DNA of 64,000 nucleotides from contig CACNQE010000001.1 in the NCBI GenBank assembly GCA_902622515.1, positions 186,001-250,000 of the forward strand, read 5' to 3'. The notes under the pieces were generated by a model that saw nothing but the letters and a program-made list of their open reading frames with translations, did no database searches and was not told where the DNA came from. Positions 37,706 to 51,070 of this stretch are shown here, piece by piece (the first letter of the stretch is position 1; every line of letters begins with the position of its first letter). The translations under genes were made by a program, and so were the position numbers. The DNA comes from an uncultured SAR116 cluster alpha proteobacterium. GTDB lineage: Bacteria > Pseudomonadota > Alphaproteobacteria > Puniceispirillales > Puniceispirillaceae.

Positions 37706-40099
37706 TTAATGCGCAACTATATCCGAAACGGAGCTAGACTCAGGGGTAATAGTGGTTGGAATTTTTTCGACTAAAGGTTTTGGGCTTTCTACAAATGCAA
37801 TATTAACAACCTCATCAACAATAGAAACCGGTATGATTTTTAAATCAGACTTTACATTTTCTGGTATTTCTTCTAAATCTTTTTCATTATCTTTCGGAAT
37901 AATAACGGTTTTTATTCCACCTCTCAAAGCAGCTAATAACTTCTCTTTTAGTCCACCTATCGGCAGAACCTGACCCCTTAGTGTTATCTCTCCAGTCATG
38001 GCTACGTCTTTTTTAACGGCAAGCCCCAGATGCGCAGAAATTATTGATGTGACCATGGCAATTCCTGCAGATGGACCGTCCTTTGGTGTTGCACCCTCAG
38101 GAACATGAACGTGAATATCGAACTTTTCCGCAATTGTTAAATCTATTCCGAAGTCTTTCGCCTTCGATTTTACAAAAAATTCTGCTGCTTGAATTGACTC
38201 CTTCATAACGTCACCCAATTTACCTGTAGACGAAATTTTACCTTTTCCAGGTACACGAACTGATTCTACTTGTAATAATTCACCGCCAACTTTCGTCCAA
38301 GCAAGACCCGTGACAACGCCTACCTGATCATCAGAGTCAATCTCTCCAAACTTAAATTTTTTAACTCCCATGAAATCGGATAGATTTTCTTGGTTTATTT
38401 CTAAACTATAAGTCTCACCCATAACAATTTGGGTTAAGGCTTTTCTTACAATACGAGCTAAAGAGCGCTCCAAAGCACGAACTCCTGCCTCTCTTGTATA
38501 GTATCTGATTACATCTCTTATGCAATCCTCGGAAATTTTTATTTCAGATTCTTTTATACCATGTTCTTTGAGTTGCCTCGGTAATAGATGATTTATTGCG
38601 ATTTCAATTTTTTCATCCTCTGTGTACCCTGAAAGATGTATTATTTCCATTCTATCTAGAAGAGGTTCCGGCATATTCAAACTATTGGCTGTTGTGATAA
38701 ACATGACATTGGATAAATCAAAATCAACCTCAAGGTAATGGTCCTGAAATGTATTGTTTTGAGCTGGATCCAGAACTTCTAGCAAAGCAGAACTTGGATC
38801 TCCCCGCCAGTCTGCACCTAATTTATCTATCTCATCTAAAAGAAAGAGTGGGTTATTTTTCTCTGCTTTCTTCATTCCATGAAGGATCTTCCCTGGCATT
38901 GAACCTATATATGTTCTTCGATGGCCCCTGATTTCAGCTTCATCCCTAACTCCACCAAGCGCCATCCTCACAAATTGCCTACCTGACGCCCTTGCTATAC
39001 TTTTGCCAAGGGATGTTTTACCAACTCCTGGTGGTCCAACAAGACATAAAATAGGGCCTTTGTTTTTCTTAGTTCTCTTTTGCACCGCTAAAAATTCAAT
39101 AATTCGTTCTTTAACCTTATCTAAACCATGATGATCATCATCAAGTATCTGCCTTGCCTGCTGTATGTCGATTTTTAACCTACTAGCCTTCTTCCAGGGC
39201 AACGCAACTATCCAATCAAGATAATTTCTTACAACTGTAGCCTCTGCACTCATTGGCCCCATGTTGCGGAGTTTCTTTATTTCATTAAACGCTTTATCTT
39301 TAGCTTCCTTAGGTAATTTTGCTTTAATCACCTTTTCTTCAATTTCATCAATTTCGTTTTTGCCGTCTTCGTTCTCACCAAGCTCTTTCTGGATAGCCTT
39401 CATTTGCTCATTTAAATAATATTCTCGTTGAGTTTTCTCCATTTGTCTTTTAACGCGGCTTCTTATTCGACGCTCCACCTGAAGAACGCTAATTTCACCA
39501 TCCATAAGCTCATACAATCGTTCTAAACGGGCGCGTACATCTAGCTTTTCTAATAACTGTTGCCTATCTTCTATGCTCACCGCTACATGTGAAGCCAATG
39601 TATCTGCGATTTTGTTCGTATCTTCCAGTTGATTAACGGAAGACAAAACTTCAGATGCAATTTTTTTATTTAGTTTAATGTAGTCCTCAAAATGATGGAT
39701 CGCAGCTCTACCAAGCGCTATTGTCTCCGGGTCGGTAATTTTATCTTCATATATTTCCTGAATAGTCCCTAACAGAAAATCTGAGGAGTCATTAACTTCA
39801 CTGACCTGGGCTCTTCTTCCACCTTCAACTAAAACTTTTACGGTTCCATCTGGTAGTTTTAATAACTGCAGAATTGTTCCAAGCGTACCAACGCGATATA
39901 AGTCATCAGATGACGGCTCTTCAGTACTGGCATCTGTTTGTGTTAGCAAGAGTATTTGCTTGTTCTGGGCCATCACAGTTTCAAGAGCTAGCACCGACTT
40001 CTCGCGTCCAACAAATAAAGGAACTATCATATGAGGGAAAACAACAATATCTCTCAATGGAAGTATTGGTATGTTTTGTTTATCATCATTATTAGACAT
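37706..40099 (-). CDS. lon: ATP-dependent protease Lon
   Basis: Degrades damaged and regulatory proteins. From the ATG at 40099 ([20 protein letters not shown]) it is 797 residues, with GAGGA upstream. The frame is open further upstream without family similarity. The domains are LON substrate-binding, coiled coil, AAA+ ([13 protein letters not shown]) and the S16 protease domain with the serine of [11 protein letters not shown]. The tail past the protease domain is Pro/Ser-rich. Confidence 0.97.
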   Translation of the reverse strand: MSNNDDKQNIPILPLRDIVVFPHMIVPLFVGREKSVLALETVMAQNKQILLLTQTDASTEEPSSDDLYRVGTLGTILQLLKLPDGTVKVLVEGGRRAQVSEVNDSSDFLLGTIQEIYEDKITDPETIALGRAAIHHFEDYIKLNKKIASEVLSSVNQLEDTNKIADTLASHVAVSIEDRQQLLEKLDVRARLERLYELMDGEISVLQVERRIRSRVKRQMEKTQREYYLNEQMKAIQKELGENEDGKNEIDEIEEKVIKAKLPKEAKDKAFNEIKKLRNMGPMSAEATVVRNYLDWIVALPWKKASRLKIDIQQARQILDDDHHGLDKVKERIIEFLAVQKRTKKNKGPILCLVGPPGVGKTSLGKSIARASGRQFVRMALGGVRDEAEIRGHRRTYIGSMPGKILHGMKKAEKNNPLFLLDEIDKLGADWRGDPSSALLEVLDPAQNNTFQDHYLEVDFDLSNVMFITTANSLNMPEPLLDRMEIIHLSGYTEDEKIEIAINHLLPRQLKEHGIKESEIKISEDCIRDVIRYYTREAGVRALERSLARIVRKALTQIVMGETYSLEINQENLSDFMGVKKFKFGEIDSDDQVGVVTGLAWTKVGGELLQVESVRVPGKGKISSTGKLGDVMKESIQAAEFFVKSKAKDFGIDLTIAEKFDIHVHVPEGATPKDGPSAGIAMVTSIISAHLGLAVKKDVAMTGEITLRGQVLPIGGLKEKLLAALRGGIKTVIIPKDNEKDLEEIPENVKSDLKIIPVSIVDEVVNIAFVESPKPLVEKIPTTITPESSSVSDIVAH

Positions 40100-40415
40100 C
40101 ACTAAATCCTCATTACTCAAGCTTTGGGTGTTTAAACTATCAATTAAAAAAATTTTTAAATAGTAATTAAACCCCAAATAAATCAACCATTAGTGTTTTG
40201 CCACCTTCAGATTATACCATATAAGTGTTATTAAAATCACAGATTTCAAGAGCAAAAACGTGCGACAAGGTATAAAAGTTAAAAAACCATCTACATTTTT
40301 AATTAATTATTTTAAATCGCAAAGAAATCGAATAACGAAGGATTTCGTGAATATTTTATCTAAATTATAGAAGGCCAAGAGTAAACAACTAGATATTTTT
40401 TTCGTTTTAAAATTG
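40100..40415. other. Intergenic stretch upstream of lon, possible promoter
   Basis: 316 bp with no gene. On the minus strand an extended -10, TGGTATAAT, lies at 40211-40219, about 112 bp before the lon ATG. Upstream CTTGAAA (40243-40249) resembles a heat-shock -35, but the spacing does not fit RpoH well. Confidence 0.35.
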
Positions 40416-41675
40416 TTATGCTCCAGAATCTTGCTTAGAGACTGAACTATGAACGAGTAACGGAGCAGCATTAGATAATACAACATCTTCATTGATTATA
40501 ACACTGTCGATATTATCTGTTGTGGGGATATCAAACATTGTATCCATTAAAATACTCTCCAATATAGACCGAAGCCCACGTGCACCCGTTTTCCTCTCTA
40601 TTGCCCTTCTTGCTATAGCCCTTAGCGCATCCTCTCTAAATTCAAGAACCACGTCATCCATTTCAAAAAGTGCTTTATACTGCTTTGTAAGGGCGTTTTT
40701 TGGTTCAACTAAAATTTGAACCAGTGCATCTTCATCTAAATCTTCTAATGTCGCTATTACTGGTAGTCTTCCAATAAATTCTGGAATTAAACCAAATTTT
40801 ACGAGATCTTCAGGCTCAACTTTGGTAAGTATTTCTCCTATCTTGTGCTCGTCCTTATCTCTAACTGTCGCACCAAATCCAATGCCTGTGCTATTTGTTC
40901 TGTCAGCAATTAGTCGCTCAAGCCCTGCGAAAGCTCCTCCACAAATAAAAAGAATGTTGGTAGTGTCGACTTGCAAAAATTCCTGCTGTGGATGCTTCCT
41001 TCCTCCCTGAGGCGGAACCGAAGCAACTGTTCCCTCCATTATTTTTAATAATGCTTGTTGGACACCCTCACCTGATACATCTCGGGTAATTGATGGATTA
41101 TCTGACTTTCTGCTAATTTTATCAACTTCATCGATATAAACAATGCCTCGCTGGGCTTTCTCAACGTTGTAATCAGCCGCTTGAAGTAATTTCAAGATTA
41201 TATTTTCAACATCCTCCCCAACATAACCTGCCTCTGTAAGTGTCGTTGCATCCGCCATGGTAAAAGGAACATCGAGTATGCGCGCTAGTGTCTGAGCAAG
41301 CAATGTCTTCCCGGAACCAGTAGGCCCGACAAGCATGATGTTAGATTTTGAAATTTCAAGATCTCCAACGTTACCAACATTCGCCAGTCGTTTATAGTGA
41401 TTGTGAACCGCAACAGATAAAACACGTTTTGCTTTTTCTTGGCCAATAACATAATCGTCTAATACTGTTTTTATATCATAAGGTGAGGGCACCCCCTCAC
41501 CGCTTTTTACAACACTGCCCTTATGCTCCTCGCGGATTATATCCATGCATAATTCCACGCATTCATCACAAATAAAAACTGTCGGACCTGCTATGAGCTT
41601 TTTTACCTCATGCTGACTCTTCCCGCAAAAAGAACAAAACAAAGTTGATTTGGTATTATTCTCCGATTTTGCCAT
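40416..41675 (-). CDS. clpX: ClpXP protease ATPase subunit ClpX
   Basis: A 419-residue AAA+ unfoldase. The N-terminal C4 zinc finger ([22 protein letters not shown]) is followed by Walker [12 protein letters not shown], the pore loop [10 protein letters not shown] and Walker [12 protein letters not shown]. It lies after clpP. Confidence 0.98.
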   Translation of the reverse strand: MAKSENNTKSTLFCSFCGKSQHEVKKLIAGPTVFICDECVELCMDIIREEHKGSVVKSGEGVPSPYDIKTVLDDYVIGQEKAKRVLSVAVHNHYKRLANVGNVGDLEISKSNIMLVGPTGSGKTLLAQTLARILDVPFTMADATTLTEAGYVGEDVENIILKLLQAADYNVEKAQRGIVYIDEVDKISRKSDNPSITRDVSGEGVQQALLKIMEGTVASVPPQGGRKHPQQEFLQVDTTNILFICGGAFAGLERLIADRTNSTGIGFGATVRDKDEHKIGEILTKVEPEDLVKFGLIPEFIGRLPVIATLEDLDEDALVQILVEPKNALTKQYKALFEMDDVVLEFREDALRAIARRAIERKTGARGLRSILESILMDTMFDIPTTDNIDSVIINEDVVLSNAAPLLVHSSVSKQDSGA

Positions 41676-41809
41676 TACCGATTAATCCTTTTTAAATTCT
41701 AATTAGGCCGCTTAATATCAACATGTTATCAGATTAAACCCTCTTGTCATTAAAACTTAACTAAAATTTATTTTTTTTATTCGTCCATATTTTTTGCATA
41801 AATAATAGG

Positions 41810-42436
41810 CTAATCTTTTTCGGGGGAAGGACGCTTTGATACCACTTCGTCAATTAATCCCATTTCTTTTGCTTCATCTGGGGACATAAACGTGTCACGT
41901 TCCATAATTTTTTCGATTTGCTTTAGTGATTTTCCAGAATGCTTCTCATAAATTTTGTTAAGCCGACTTCTCAGACTAATTATTTCTTTCGCATGAATTT
42001 CAATATCAGTAGCTTGACCTTGAAAACCACCAGATGGTTGGTGGGTCATTATGCGGGAATTTGGAAGGCAGTGTCTTTTTCCAGCCGCCCCTGCTGTTAA
42101 AAGTAAAGAGCCCATTGATGCCGCTTGTCCAATACATACTGTAGAAACATCAGGTCGAATATATTCCATCGTGTCGTAAATTGCCATACCCGAAGTAACG
42201 ACCCCACCAGGTGAATTAATATACATAAATATATCTTTTGAGGGGTTTTCTGATTCAAGGAATAATAATTGTGCACAAATGACAGATGCCATCATATCTT
42301 CTACGGGACCGTTCAAAAATATAATGCGCTCTTTCAAAAGTCGTGAATAAATGTCATAAGAACGCTCACCCCTATTGGTTTGCTCAACGACCATTGGAAT
42401 TAATGCAGAGGTTTCAGGTAGCATAGAATTTATCAT
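41810..42436 (-). CDS. clpP: ClpP protease proteolytic subunit
   Basis: A 208-residue serine protease that forms the chamber used by ClpX. The catalytic serine is in [16 protein letters not shown], the histidine in [12 protein letters not shown], and the aspartate in [16 protein letters not shown] take the ATG at 42436 (AAAGG upstream); the in-frame ATG at 42481 has no ribosome-binding site. Confidence 0.96.
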   Translation of the reverse strand: MINSMLPETSALIPMVVEQTNRGERSYDIYSRLLKERIIFLNGPVEDMMASVICAQLLFLESENPSKDIFMYINSPGGVVTSGMAIYDTMEYIRPDVSTVCIGQAASMGSLLLTAGAAGKRHCLPNSRIMTHQPSGGFQGQATDIEIHAKEIISLRSRLNKIYEKHSGKSLKQIEKIMERDTFMSPDEAKEMGLIDEVVSKRPSPEKD

Positions 42437-42573
42437 TACTAACTTTTCCTTTATGTGACTATCGAAAAAAGTGGGCGACATTTTGGTTCAAGTAGTGACC
42501 GAGTAATATATTCTTAACAAAGTATAGCGAAATTAACTAAGTGCCAAGATTTTATACATATTCATTGATTAAA

Positions 42574-44145
42574 TTATTTTTTGGAAGTCTTTTTCTTTGC
42601 TGATTTTTTTGTGTCCAATTTCTTAATTACTTTTTTTGCAGCTGATTTCTCATTTTTTGGTGAAACATTTGATTTTTTTGCGGCTTTCTTTTTTAATTGT
42701 TTCTCTTTTTCAGCAGAACTGCCAAGCTTACCCAACTCACTTTTGGGTTTTACTTTCGTTTTTTTCTTAGCTGATTTTTTAAGAGCTTTTTTACCAGAAC
42801 CCTCTTGAGGATCATACAATGCATTAATATCAGTTGCAACATCAGTTACTTTGGCAAGCTCCAAAACGTAATCAATTACTTTATCTTCAAATAATGGACC
42901 AGCAAGCTGTTGCGTAGCTTCTGGATTTTTCTGATAGTATTCAATAATCTGTTTTTCTTGTCCCGGATATTTTTTTGCCTGCTCAAATATAGCTCGCTTG
43001 GTATCTTCCTCCGATACTTTTATCTCATTGGATCGTCCAATTTCTGTTAACATCAATCCTAATCTAACTCTTCTTGTAGCGATCTCTAATGCTTCCTTTT
43101 TAGTATCATCGTCAAGTCCTTCATCTGCATTGTTTTTTTCTGAATGTATATGTTCGGAGTCATGATCATTATTTATTCCTTGCTCCGATTTTATAGATTT
43201 AGCAACTACATTATATTCCGAATCAAGCAGCGTTTGAGGGACATCAAAGTTAGCGTGCTCGTTTAGCTGGTCTAGGATGTTCTTTTTTACTAATTGGCGA
43301 AGCGCAGGCTGATGTTGAGCACTAAGTTGTCCTCGCACCGCTTCCTCGAGAGCAGTCAATTCATCAAAACCCAATTTTTCAGCGAGCTCATCATTTAATA
43401 CTGGCTTACCCTTTATTCGGACTTCATTTATACTGACAGCAAAAACAGCTTGTTTGCCAGCAAGGTGCGAGGCTTGATAATTCTCTGGAAACGGCACATC
43501 AACATTTTTTGTGTCACCGGCTTTCGAACCCAATAGCCCCTCCTCGAAACCAGGTATAAATGAGTTGCTTCCAAGCTCTAATGAATGCCCCTTAGCCGCG
43601 CCACCTTCGAATGGAACACCATCAATTGACCCTTCAAAATCAATTATCACAACATCTCCTAAAACAGCTTTGTGCCCTTTTTTTGCTTTTTCTGTTGGAC
43701 TGTTTTCCTGAGCAAGTCGTTGCATAGTATCTGTGAATTCTTTTTCGTCCAAAGGCAACGTAGGTCTTTCAATTGACATTTCCGTTATATTTGGCAAATC
43801 AATGTCAGGGAGAACTTCACATTTTAACTTTGCCTCAAGGTTTTTTCCATCTTCATATGCGGTAATATCAAGGGATGGTTGACTTGCAAGACTCAAATCA
43901 TTTTCATCTATGGCCTCTCTCGCTGCCTCATCAAGCATTGTCTGTATAACCTCACCCCTTGACTGGTCGCCATATCGTGTTTTGACTACAGATAAAGGTA
44001 CTTTTCCTGGCCGAAAACCTGGCAACTTTGCAGTTTTAGAAATCTCTGTCAATTTTTCCATAATACGCTTTTCAATTTCGCCGGCATCTATTGCGATTTC
44101 AAATTCACGAGAAAGTCCCTTATTTAATGACAATTTTATCTGCAT
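42574..44145 (-). CDS. tig: Trigger factor with long basic tail
   Basis: The ribosome-bound chaperone and prolyl isomerase. It has the ribosome-binding domain (GFRPGKVPLSVVKTRYG), the FKBP-like domain (GDVVIIDFEGSIDGVPFEGG) and the helical chaperone domain. At 523 residues it is about 90 longer than E. coli trigger factor because of a Lys/Ala/Ser-rich tail from about residue 445 (KKALKKSAKKKTKVK ... KKSAKKKTSKK). The tig-clpP-clpX-lon order is typical. Confidence 0.95.
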   Translation of the reverse strand: MQIKLSLNKGLSREFEIAIDAGEIEKRIMEKLTEISKTAKLPGFRPGKVPLSVVKTRYGDQSRGEVIQTMLDEAAREAIDENDLSLASQPSLDITAYEDGKNLEAKLKCEVLPDIDLPNITEMSIERPTLPLDEKEFTDTMQRLAQENSPTEKAKKGHKAVLGDVVIIDFEGSIDGVPFEGGAAKGHSLELGSNSFIPGFEEGLLGSKAGDTKNVDVPFPENYQASHLAGKQAVFAVSINEVRIKGKPVLNDELAEKLGFDELTALEEAVRGQLSAQHQPALRQLVKKNILDQLNEHANFDVPQTLLDSEYNVVAKSIKSEQGINNDHDSEHIHSEKNNADEGLDDDTKKEALEIATRRVRLGLMLTEIGRSNEIKVSEEDTKRAIFEQAKKYPGQEKQIIEYYQKNPEATQQLAGPLFEDKVIDYVLELAKVTDVATDINALYDPQEGSGKKALKKSAKKKTKVKPKSELGKLGSSAEKEKQLKKKAAKKSNVSPKNEKSAAKKVIKKLDTKKSAKKKTSKK

Positions 44146-44241
44146 TCTGTGTATTTCCTAATCTTTTCATCTGCCTTTATTGACTACCATAGCGAATATA
44201 TGAATTCTTGTAATTTTTACCTTTAAAGCAGTTTGTTATAG

Positions 44242-44326
44242 TGGTGCGGGCGGAGGGACTTGAACCCCCACATCGCTAGATACCAGAACCTAAATCTGGC
44301 GCGTCTACCAATTTCGCCACGCCCGC
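44242..44326 (-). tRNA. tRNA-Leu(TAG)
   Basis: 85 nt with encoded CCA and a long variable arm, as expected for leucine tRNA. Acceptor GCGGGCG/CGCCCGC. Anticodon stem CCAGA/TCTGG around TTTAGGT, anticodon TAG. Confidence 0.97.
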
Positions 44327-44533
44327 GAAGTAAATTGTTTATTATCGCTACAAAAATAACATGATTGCGTCAACATCAATAACGGTCTAGCACAGTATTT
44401 ATTTTGTGAACATTCATTGAACCACTTTTTTGAAGACCCTCAAATGCAAGTACAATAAAAACATGTAATTTTTAATATTACCAAGAAAATCAAAATCTAT
44501 CAGTTAACAATTAATATTGCTTATTATACTTGT

Positions 44534-44611
44534 TGGGGCGAGTGACCGGATTCGAACCGGCGACATCCAGTACCACAAACTGGCGCTCTAACCAACTGAG
44601 CTACACCCGCC
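44534..44611 (-). tRNA. tRNA-His(GTG)
   Basis: 78 nt with encoded CCA. The acceptor has eight pairs, GGCGGGTG/CACTCGCC, including the G(-1):C73 pair that identifies histidine tRNA. Anticodon loop TTGTGGT, anticodon GTG. Confidence 0.97.
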
Positions 44612-44809
44612 ACAATAACCTGACTAATTTAACCACAACCTAACAAAAACTTATTACAACAAGAGAATTTTTGTTGCAACACCATAACAACATCGACCAT
44701 AAAGTTTCTAATAACAAAGAAACAATAATTAAATAAATTAAAAATTTTATTCGACCTCGATTTCTCTAGGTTAGCTGAAATTAGAAAATAAAGTGCATAG
44801 GATAGTCTC

Positions 44810-45976
44810 ATGTTAAATGAAAATCTTTGTAAACTTAGAACTGAAACTGCCTTTAGCGTTTTAGCTAAAGCTAGTGAACTGCAAAAATACGGAAAAACCA
44901 TTATTAATCTTGGAATAGGTCAACCAGATTTTAGTACACCCAAGCACATAGTTGAGGCTGGAGTTAAAGCATTGCGTGATGGGCAACATGGATATACTCC
45001 GTCACTCGGTCTAATTCCATTACGAGAAGCGGTAAAAGAGGATTTATCGCTACGATATGGATATTGCCCACCTATCTCACAAATTCAGATTACCCCTGGT
45101 GGAAAACCAATAATTTTTATGGCGGCGATGATATATGGTAGGAAAGATAAAGAAATTTTAATACCAAATCCAAGTTTCCCGATTTATGAGTCTGCAGTCT
45201 CATATTCTGGTGCAACACCAATATTTTATGAGCTTAATGAACGAAAGGGTTTTTCATTTGATGCAGAGGAGATATTGAGCAAAATAACCAAACAAACAAC
45301 ATTAATTATGATTAACACGCCCCATAACCCAACTGGGGGTATTACGCCTCCTTCAGAAATAAAAAAGTTAGTCAGGGGTTTAGAAAATTATCCAAACGTA
45401 ACTCTTTTTTCTGATGAAATTTATGACCGTTTAGTATTTAACGCTTCACCTCACTCTCTTCTATCTTACCCAGAAATTAATGATCGATTAATCATACTAA
45501 ATGGCTGGTCAAAAACCTATGCCATGACAGGTTGGAGAATTGGCTATGGCATTTGGCCTACAAAAGTTATTGAGTATGCGGATAAAATTGGTGTAAATTA
45601 TCATTCTTGTGTAAATACTCCAACGCAATTTGCAGCATTAGCCGCAACAACAGGTGAACAGGATTGTGTTGATTATATGAAAGAGGCCTTTAAGAGAAGA
45701 GCTGAACTCATAACAGATAATTTGAATAGCATAACGGGTATATCTTGCCAAAAGCCAGGGGGAGCGTTTTATGTCTTCCCCAATATTGGTCAACTTGGTG
45801 TTTCATCCGAATTAATACAAAATCAATTGCTTGAAGAATATGGCGTTGCTGTTTTAGCCGGAACTGCTTTTGGATGTTATGGCGAGGGTTACCTCAGGTT
45901 TTCTTCCGCAAATTCAGATGATCTCATAAATGAAGCGTGCAGTAAGCTTAAGCAACTAACTCTTGAATATATTTAA
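44810..45976 (+). CDS. Pyridoxal-phosphate aminotransferase, class I
   Basis: A 388-residue fold-type I aminotransferase of the aspartate aminotransferase group. It shows INLGIGQPDFSTPKHIVEAG, the motif MINTPHNPTGG, the aspartate in LFSDEIYDRLV, and the Schiff-base lysine in NGWSKTYAMTGWRIGYG. AGGA lies before the ATG. The amino-donor cannot be told from sequence. It is followed by the nitrogen genes glnB and glnA but has its own spacing. Confidence 0.9.
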   Translation: MLNENLCKLRTETAFSVLAKASELQKYGKTIINLGIGQPDFSTPKHIVEAGVKALRDGQHGYTPSLGLIPLREAVKEDLSLRYGYCPPISQIQITPGGKPIIFMAAMIYGRKDKEILIPNPSFPIYESAVSYSGATPIFYELNERKGFSFDAEEILSKITKQTTLIMINTPHNPTGGITPPSEIKKLVRGLENYPNVTLFSDEIYDRLVFNASPHSLLSYPEINDRLIILNGWSKTYAMTGWRIGYGIWPTKVIEYADKIGVNYHSCVNTPTQFAALAATTGEQDCVDYMKEAFKRRAELITDNLNSITGISCQKPGGAFYVFPNIGQLGVSSELIQNQLLEEYGVAVLAGTAFGCYGEGYLRFSSANSDDLINEACSKLKQLTLEYI

Positions 45977-46151
45977 AAATTGCACAATTTTTATGCAAAA
46001 ATTATAAATTTTGTTTTTCGCCGACTAGTCTGTTGCAAGTGTAATCTGCTATCGCTATTTTTTTGTAGTAATTTTTTACGTTTGTAGTGTTAACAAAAAT
46101 AAATCTGTTAAAAAACTTCACTTAAAATCTGTTTCTCCAATAAAATATTAG

Positions 46152-46568
<417 letters not shown>

Positions 46569-46654
46569 TTAAAATTTAGCCCATATGCTCACCCAAAATT
46601 TTGCTAACAATTTTTTAATAATTTGCAACAGAAATTGGCATGAAAGGATTAAAA

Positions 46655-48064
46655 ATGTCAGATGTAAAAAAAATCATGGAAATGATAAAAGAAAATGATG
46701 TTTCATTTGTAGATGTGCGTTTTACGGACCCGAGAGGTAAAATGCAGCATCTATCCCAGCACGTAGATACTATAAATGAAGAAACTCTCGAGCAAGGATT
46801 CATGTTCGATGGATCTTCAATTGCTGGCTGGAAAGCAATTAATGAATCTGACATGTTACTGAAACCAGATTTATACAGAGCTTACATGGACCCATTTTTT
46901 GCCCAGCCAACTCTCGCTCTATTTTGTGATGTACTTGAACCATCGTCTGGACAACCATATTCACGAGACCCTCGCTCAACTGCCAAGGCAGCAATAGCTC
47001 ATATGGCTTCTACGGGAGTTGCGGATACTGCTTTTTTTGGACCAGAAGCTGAATTTTTTCTTTTCGAAGATGTTAAAATGGACGTCTCTATGAATCGTGG
47101 CTACTACGAAGTAGACTCATCAGAAGGCCCGTATAATAGTGCCAAAAATTATGATGAGGGTAATCTAGGACATAGACCAGGTATCAAAGGGGGATATTTT
47201 CCTGTGCCACCAGTTGATTCGGGTCAAGATGTAAGGAGTGAAATGTTATCTGTTATGGCAGATATGGGAGTTCCCGTAGAAAAACATCATCATGAAGTCG
47301 CTCCATCTCAACACGAACTGGGAATGAAGTTTGGTCAGCTAATTGAAACAGCAGATAATCTTCAACTTTATAAATATTCAGTGCAGCAAGTAGCCAATGC
47401 CTATGGACTGTCTGCTACCTTCATGCCTAAGCCAATTGCTGGTGATAACGGCTCGGGCATGCATGTTCATCAGTCATTATGGAATGGTGGAAAACCTCTA
47501 TTCGCTGGAAATTCATACGCAGATTTATCCGAGAGTGCCTTATTTTACATTGGAGGTATAATTAAACACGCGAAAGCGCTAAACGCTTTTACAAATCCCT
47601 CTACAAACTCCTATAAAAGGCTGATACCAGGATATGAAGCGCCAGTTCTCCTTGCATATTCAGCAAGAAACCGCTCTGCATCATGTAGGATACCGTTTGT
47701 ATCAAGTCCTAATGGGAAACGTGTAGAGGTTCGCTTCCCGGATGCAATGGCTAACCCATATCTCGCTTTCTCAGCTATGCTCATGGCCGGACTAGATGGA
47801 ATAAAGAATAAGATTCATCCAGGCGATGCAATGGATAAGGACTTGTATGATCTTCCTCCAGAAGAATTAGAACAAATCCCAACTGTATGTGGTTCTCTCA
47901 GGGAGGCCCTTGAAAACTTAGACACAGATAGGGCTTTTCTTAAAGACGGAAATGTATTTACGGATGACCAAATAGATGGTTACATTGACCTAAAAATGGA
48001 GGAAGTGATTAATCTAGAACACACTCCATCTCCTATTGAATTTAAAATGTACTACTCTTCATGA
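46655..48064 (+). CDS. glnA: Glutamine synthetase type I
   Basis: Makes glutamine from glutamate, ammonia and ATP. 469 residues from the ATG at 46655 ([14 protein letters not shown]), with AAGGA 6 bases upstream. Motifs include [28 protein letters not shown] and [11 protein letters not shown]. The adenylylation tyrosine is in [14 protein letters not shown]. It forms the glnB-glnA pair and ends at a strong terminator. Confidence 0.98.
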   Translation: MSDVKKIMEMIKENDVSFVDVRFTDPRGKMQHLSQHVDTINEETLEQGFMFDGSSIAGWKAINESDMLLKPDLYRAYMDPFFAQPTLALFCDVLEPSSGQPYSRDPRSTAKAAIAHMASTGVADTAFFGPEAEFFLFEDVKMDVSMNRGYYEVDSSEGPYNSAKNYDEGNLGHRPGIKGGYFPVPPVDSGQDVRSEMLSVMADMGVPVEKHHHEVAPSQHELGMKFGQLIETADNLQLYKYSVQQVANAYGLSATFMPKPIAGDNGSGMHVHQSLWNGGKPLFAGNSYADLSESALFYIGGIIKHAKALNAFTNPSTNSYKRLIPGYEAPVLLAYSARNRSASCRIPFVSSPNGKRVEVRFPDAMANPYLAFSAMLMAGLDGIKNKIHPGDAMDKDLYDLPPEELEQIPTVCGSLREALENLDTDRAFLKDGNVFTDDQIDGYIDLKMEEVINLEHTPSPIEFKMYYSS

Positions 48065-48093
48065 TTTGAAATCAAAATACCCAAAATAAAAAG

Positions 48094-48120
48094 CCCCAAA
48101 AAATGATTTTGGGGTTTTTT
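48094..48120 (+). terminator. Terminator of glnA
   Basis: Stem CCCCAAAA/TTTTGGGG with a 5-base loop, then six T, 29 bp past the glnA stop. Confidence 0.92.
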
Positions 48121-48194
48121 ATTTGTCTGCACTAAATCTATATATTGTGTTACGAAGTATTGCATTTATACTACACCCAGTGCATTACCGTTAA

Positions 48195-50210
<2,016 letters not shown>

Positions 50211-50228
50211 AAAACCGATTTAAATTAA

Positions 50229-50924
50229 CTAAACCAAACTGATAAGTTTTGTTAAAACATCGGTTACTTGGTCTGGCGCTTCCATTGATGTTAAATGTCC
50301 TACATCAGGTAATATTGTTAAATTTGAGTCACAAAACAAGCTATCCAACTCTTCTGAAAGATAAGTTGGTGTTAATTGGTCTTCATTTCCAACCAGTATC
50401 TCTACTGGCATATTGGCATCCTGTGCAAAAGGCCTAAAATCTGGCCTTCCCATTATTGCCTCTTGTTGTAAAGTAAAGTTTGCTTGGCCAACATCAGCAG
50501 CCATTTCAATAACACTTTGGACGAGGCTGTCATTTCTTAATGCTTTTGTGGATAACAAACTTGGTAACAGACGCGGAGTTACACCTTTGAATTTTCCTAA
50601 TTTTGATAATTCAATAAGAGCTCTTCTTTGCTTTTTTTTTTCTTCTGTGTCCGCTCTTCCACTTGTAGAAAGCAAGCCCATCGCAATGACTTTTTCAGGT
50701 GCTAGATGTGCAACCATCTGAGCGACATATCCTCCCATTGATAAACCGCAAATCACAAACTCTGATGACTCATTTCTAACAATGTTTTGTGCCATATCCA
50801 AAATTGAACTCATGCCCAGCGTGTTGGCGATTTCAATATCACAGATATTTTCTAGTGCATAAATCTGATTTTTAAATAGTTCCCTAGTGCAAAGTAACCC
50901 TGGAACCAAAATTAGTTTTATCAT
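50229..50924 (-). CDS. Alpha/beta hydrolase
   Basis: 231 residues from the ATG at 50924 (MIKLILVPGLLCTRELFKNQ; AGGA 8 bases upstream). The nucleophile elbow is CGLSMGGYVA, and NEDQLTP plus LPDVGHLTSMEAPDQV supply the Asp and His. The substrate is unknown. It is convergent with parE. Confidence 0.87.
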   Translation of the reverse strand: MIKLILVPGLLCTRELFKNQIYALENICDIEIANTLGMSSILDMAQNIVRNESSEFVICGLSMGGYVAQMVAHLAPEKVIAMGLLSTSGRADTEEKKKQRRALIELSKLGKFKGVTPRLLPSLLSTKALRNDSLVQSVIEMAADVGQANFTLQQEAIMGRPDFRPFAQDANMPVEILVGNEDQLTPTYLSEELDSLFCDSNLTILPDVGHLTSMEAPDQVTDVLTKLISLV

Positions 50925-51070
50925 AGTTAAATTCCTAAGGAAAAGATTATTGCAAAAATTTCTCACTTTATAAAATATCAGACACTTGACCAGCATACCA
51001 GATTTAGAGTATCTCTTTTACAAGTTTTTCGATGTAATTTTTTAATATAGATATTTCTAGGAAAAAACAA

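Noticed and set aside
40241-40260. RpoH heat-shock promoter for lon
   Set aside because: CTTGAAA is present, but no -10 at the right spacing fits well; the extended -10 at 40211-40219 is more convincing.
44629-44901. Minus-strand frame of 90 codons ahead of the aminotransferase
   Set aside because: It overlaps the start of the aminotransferase and has no ribosome-binding site or family likeness.
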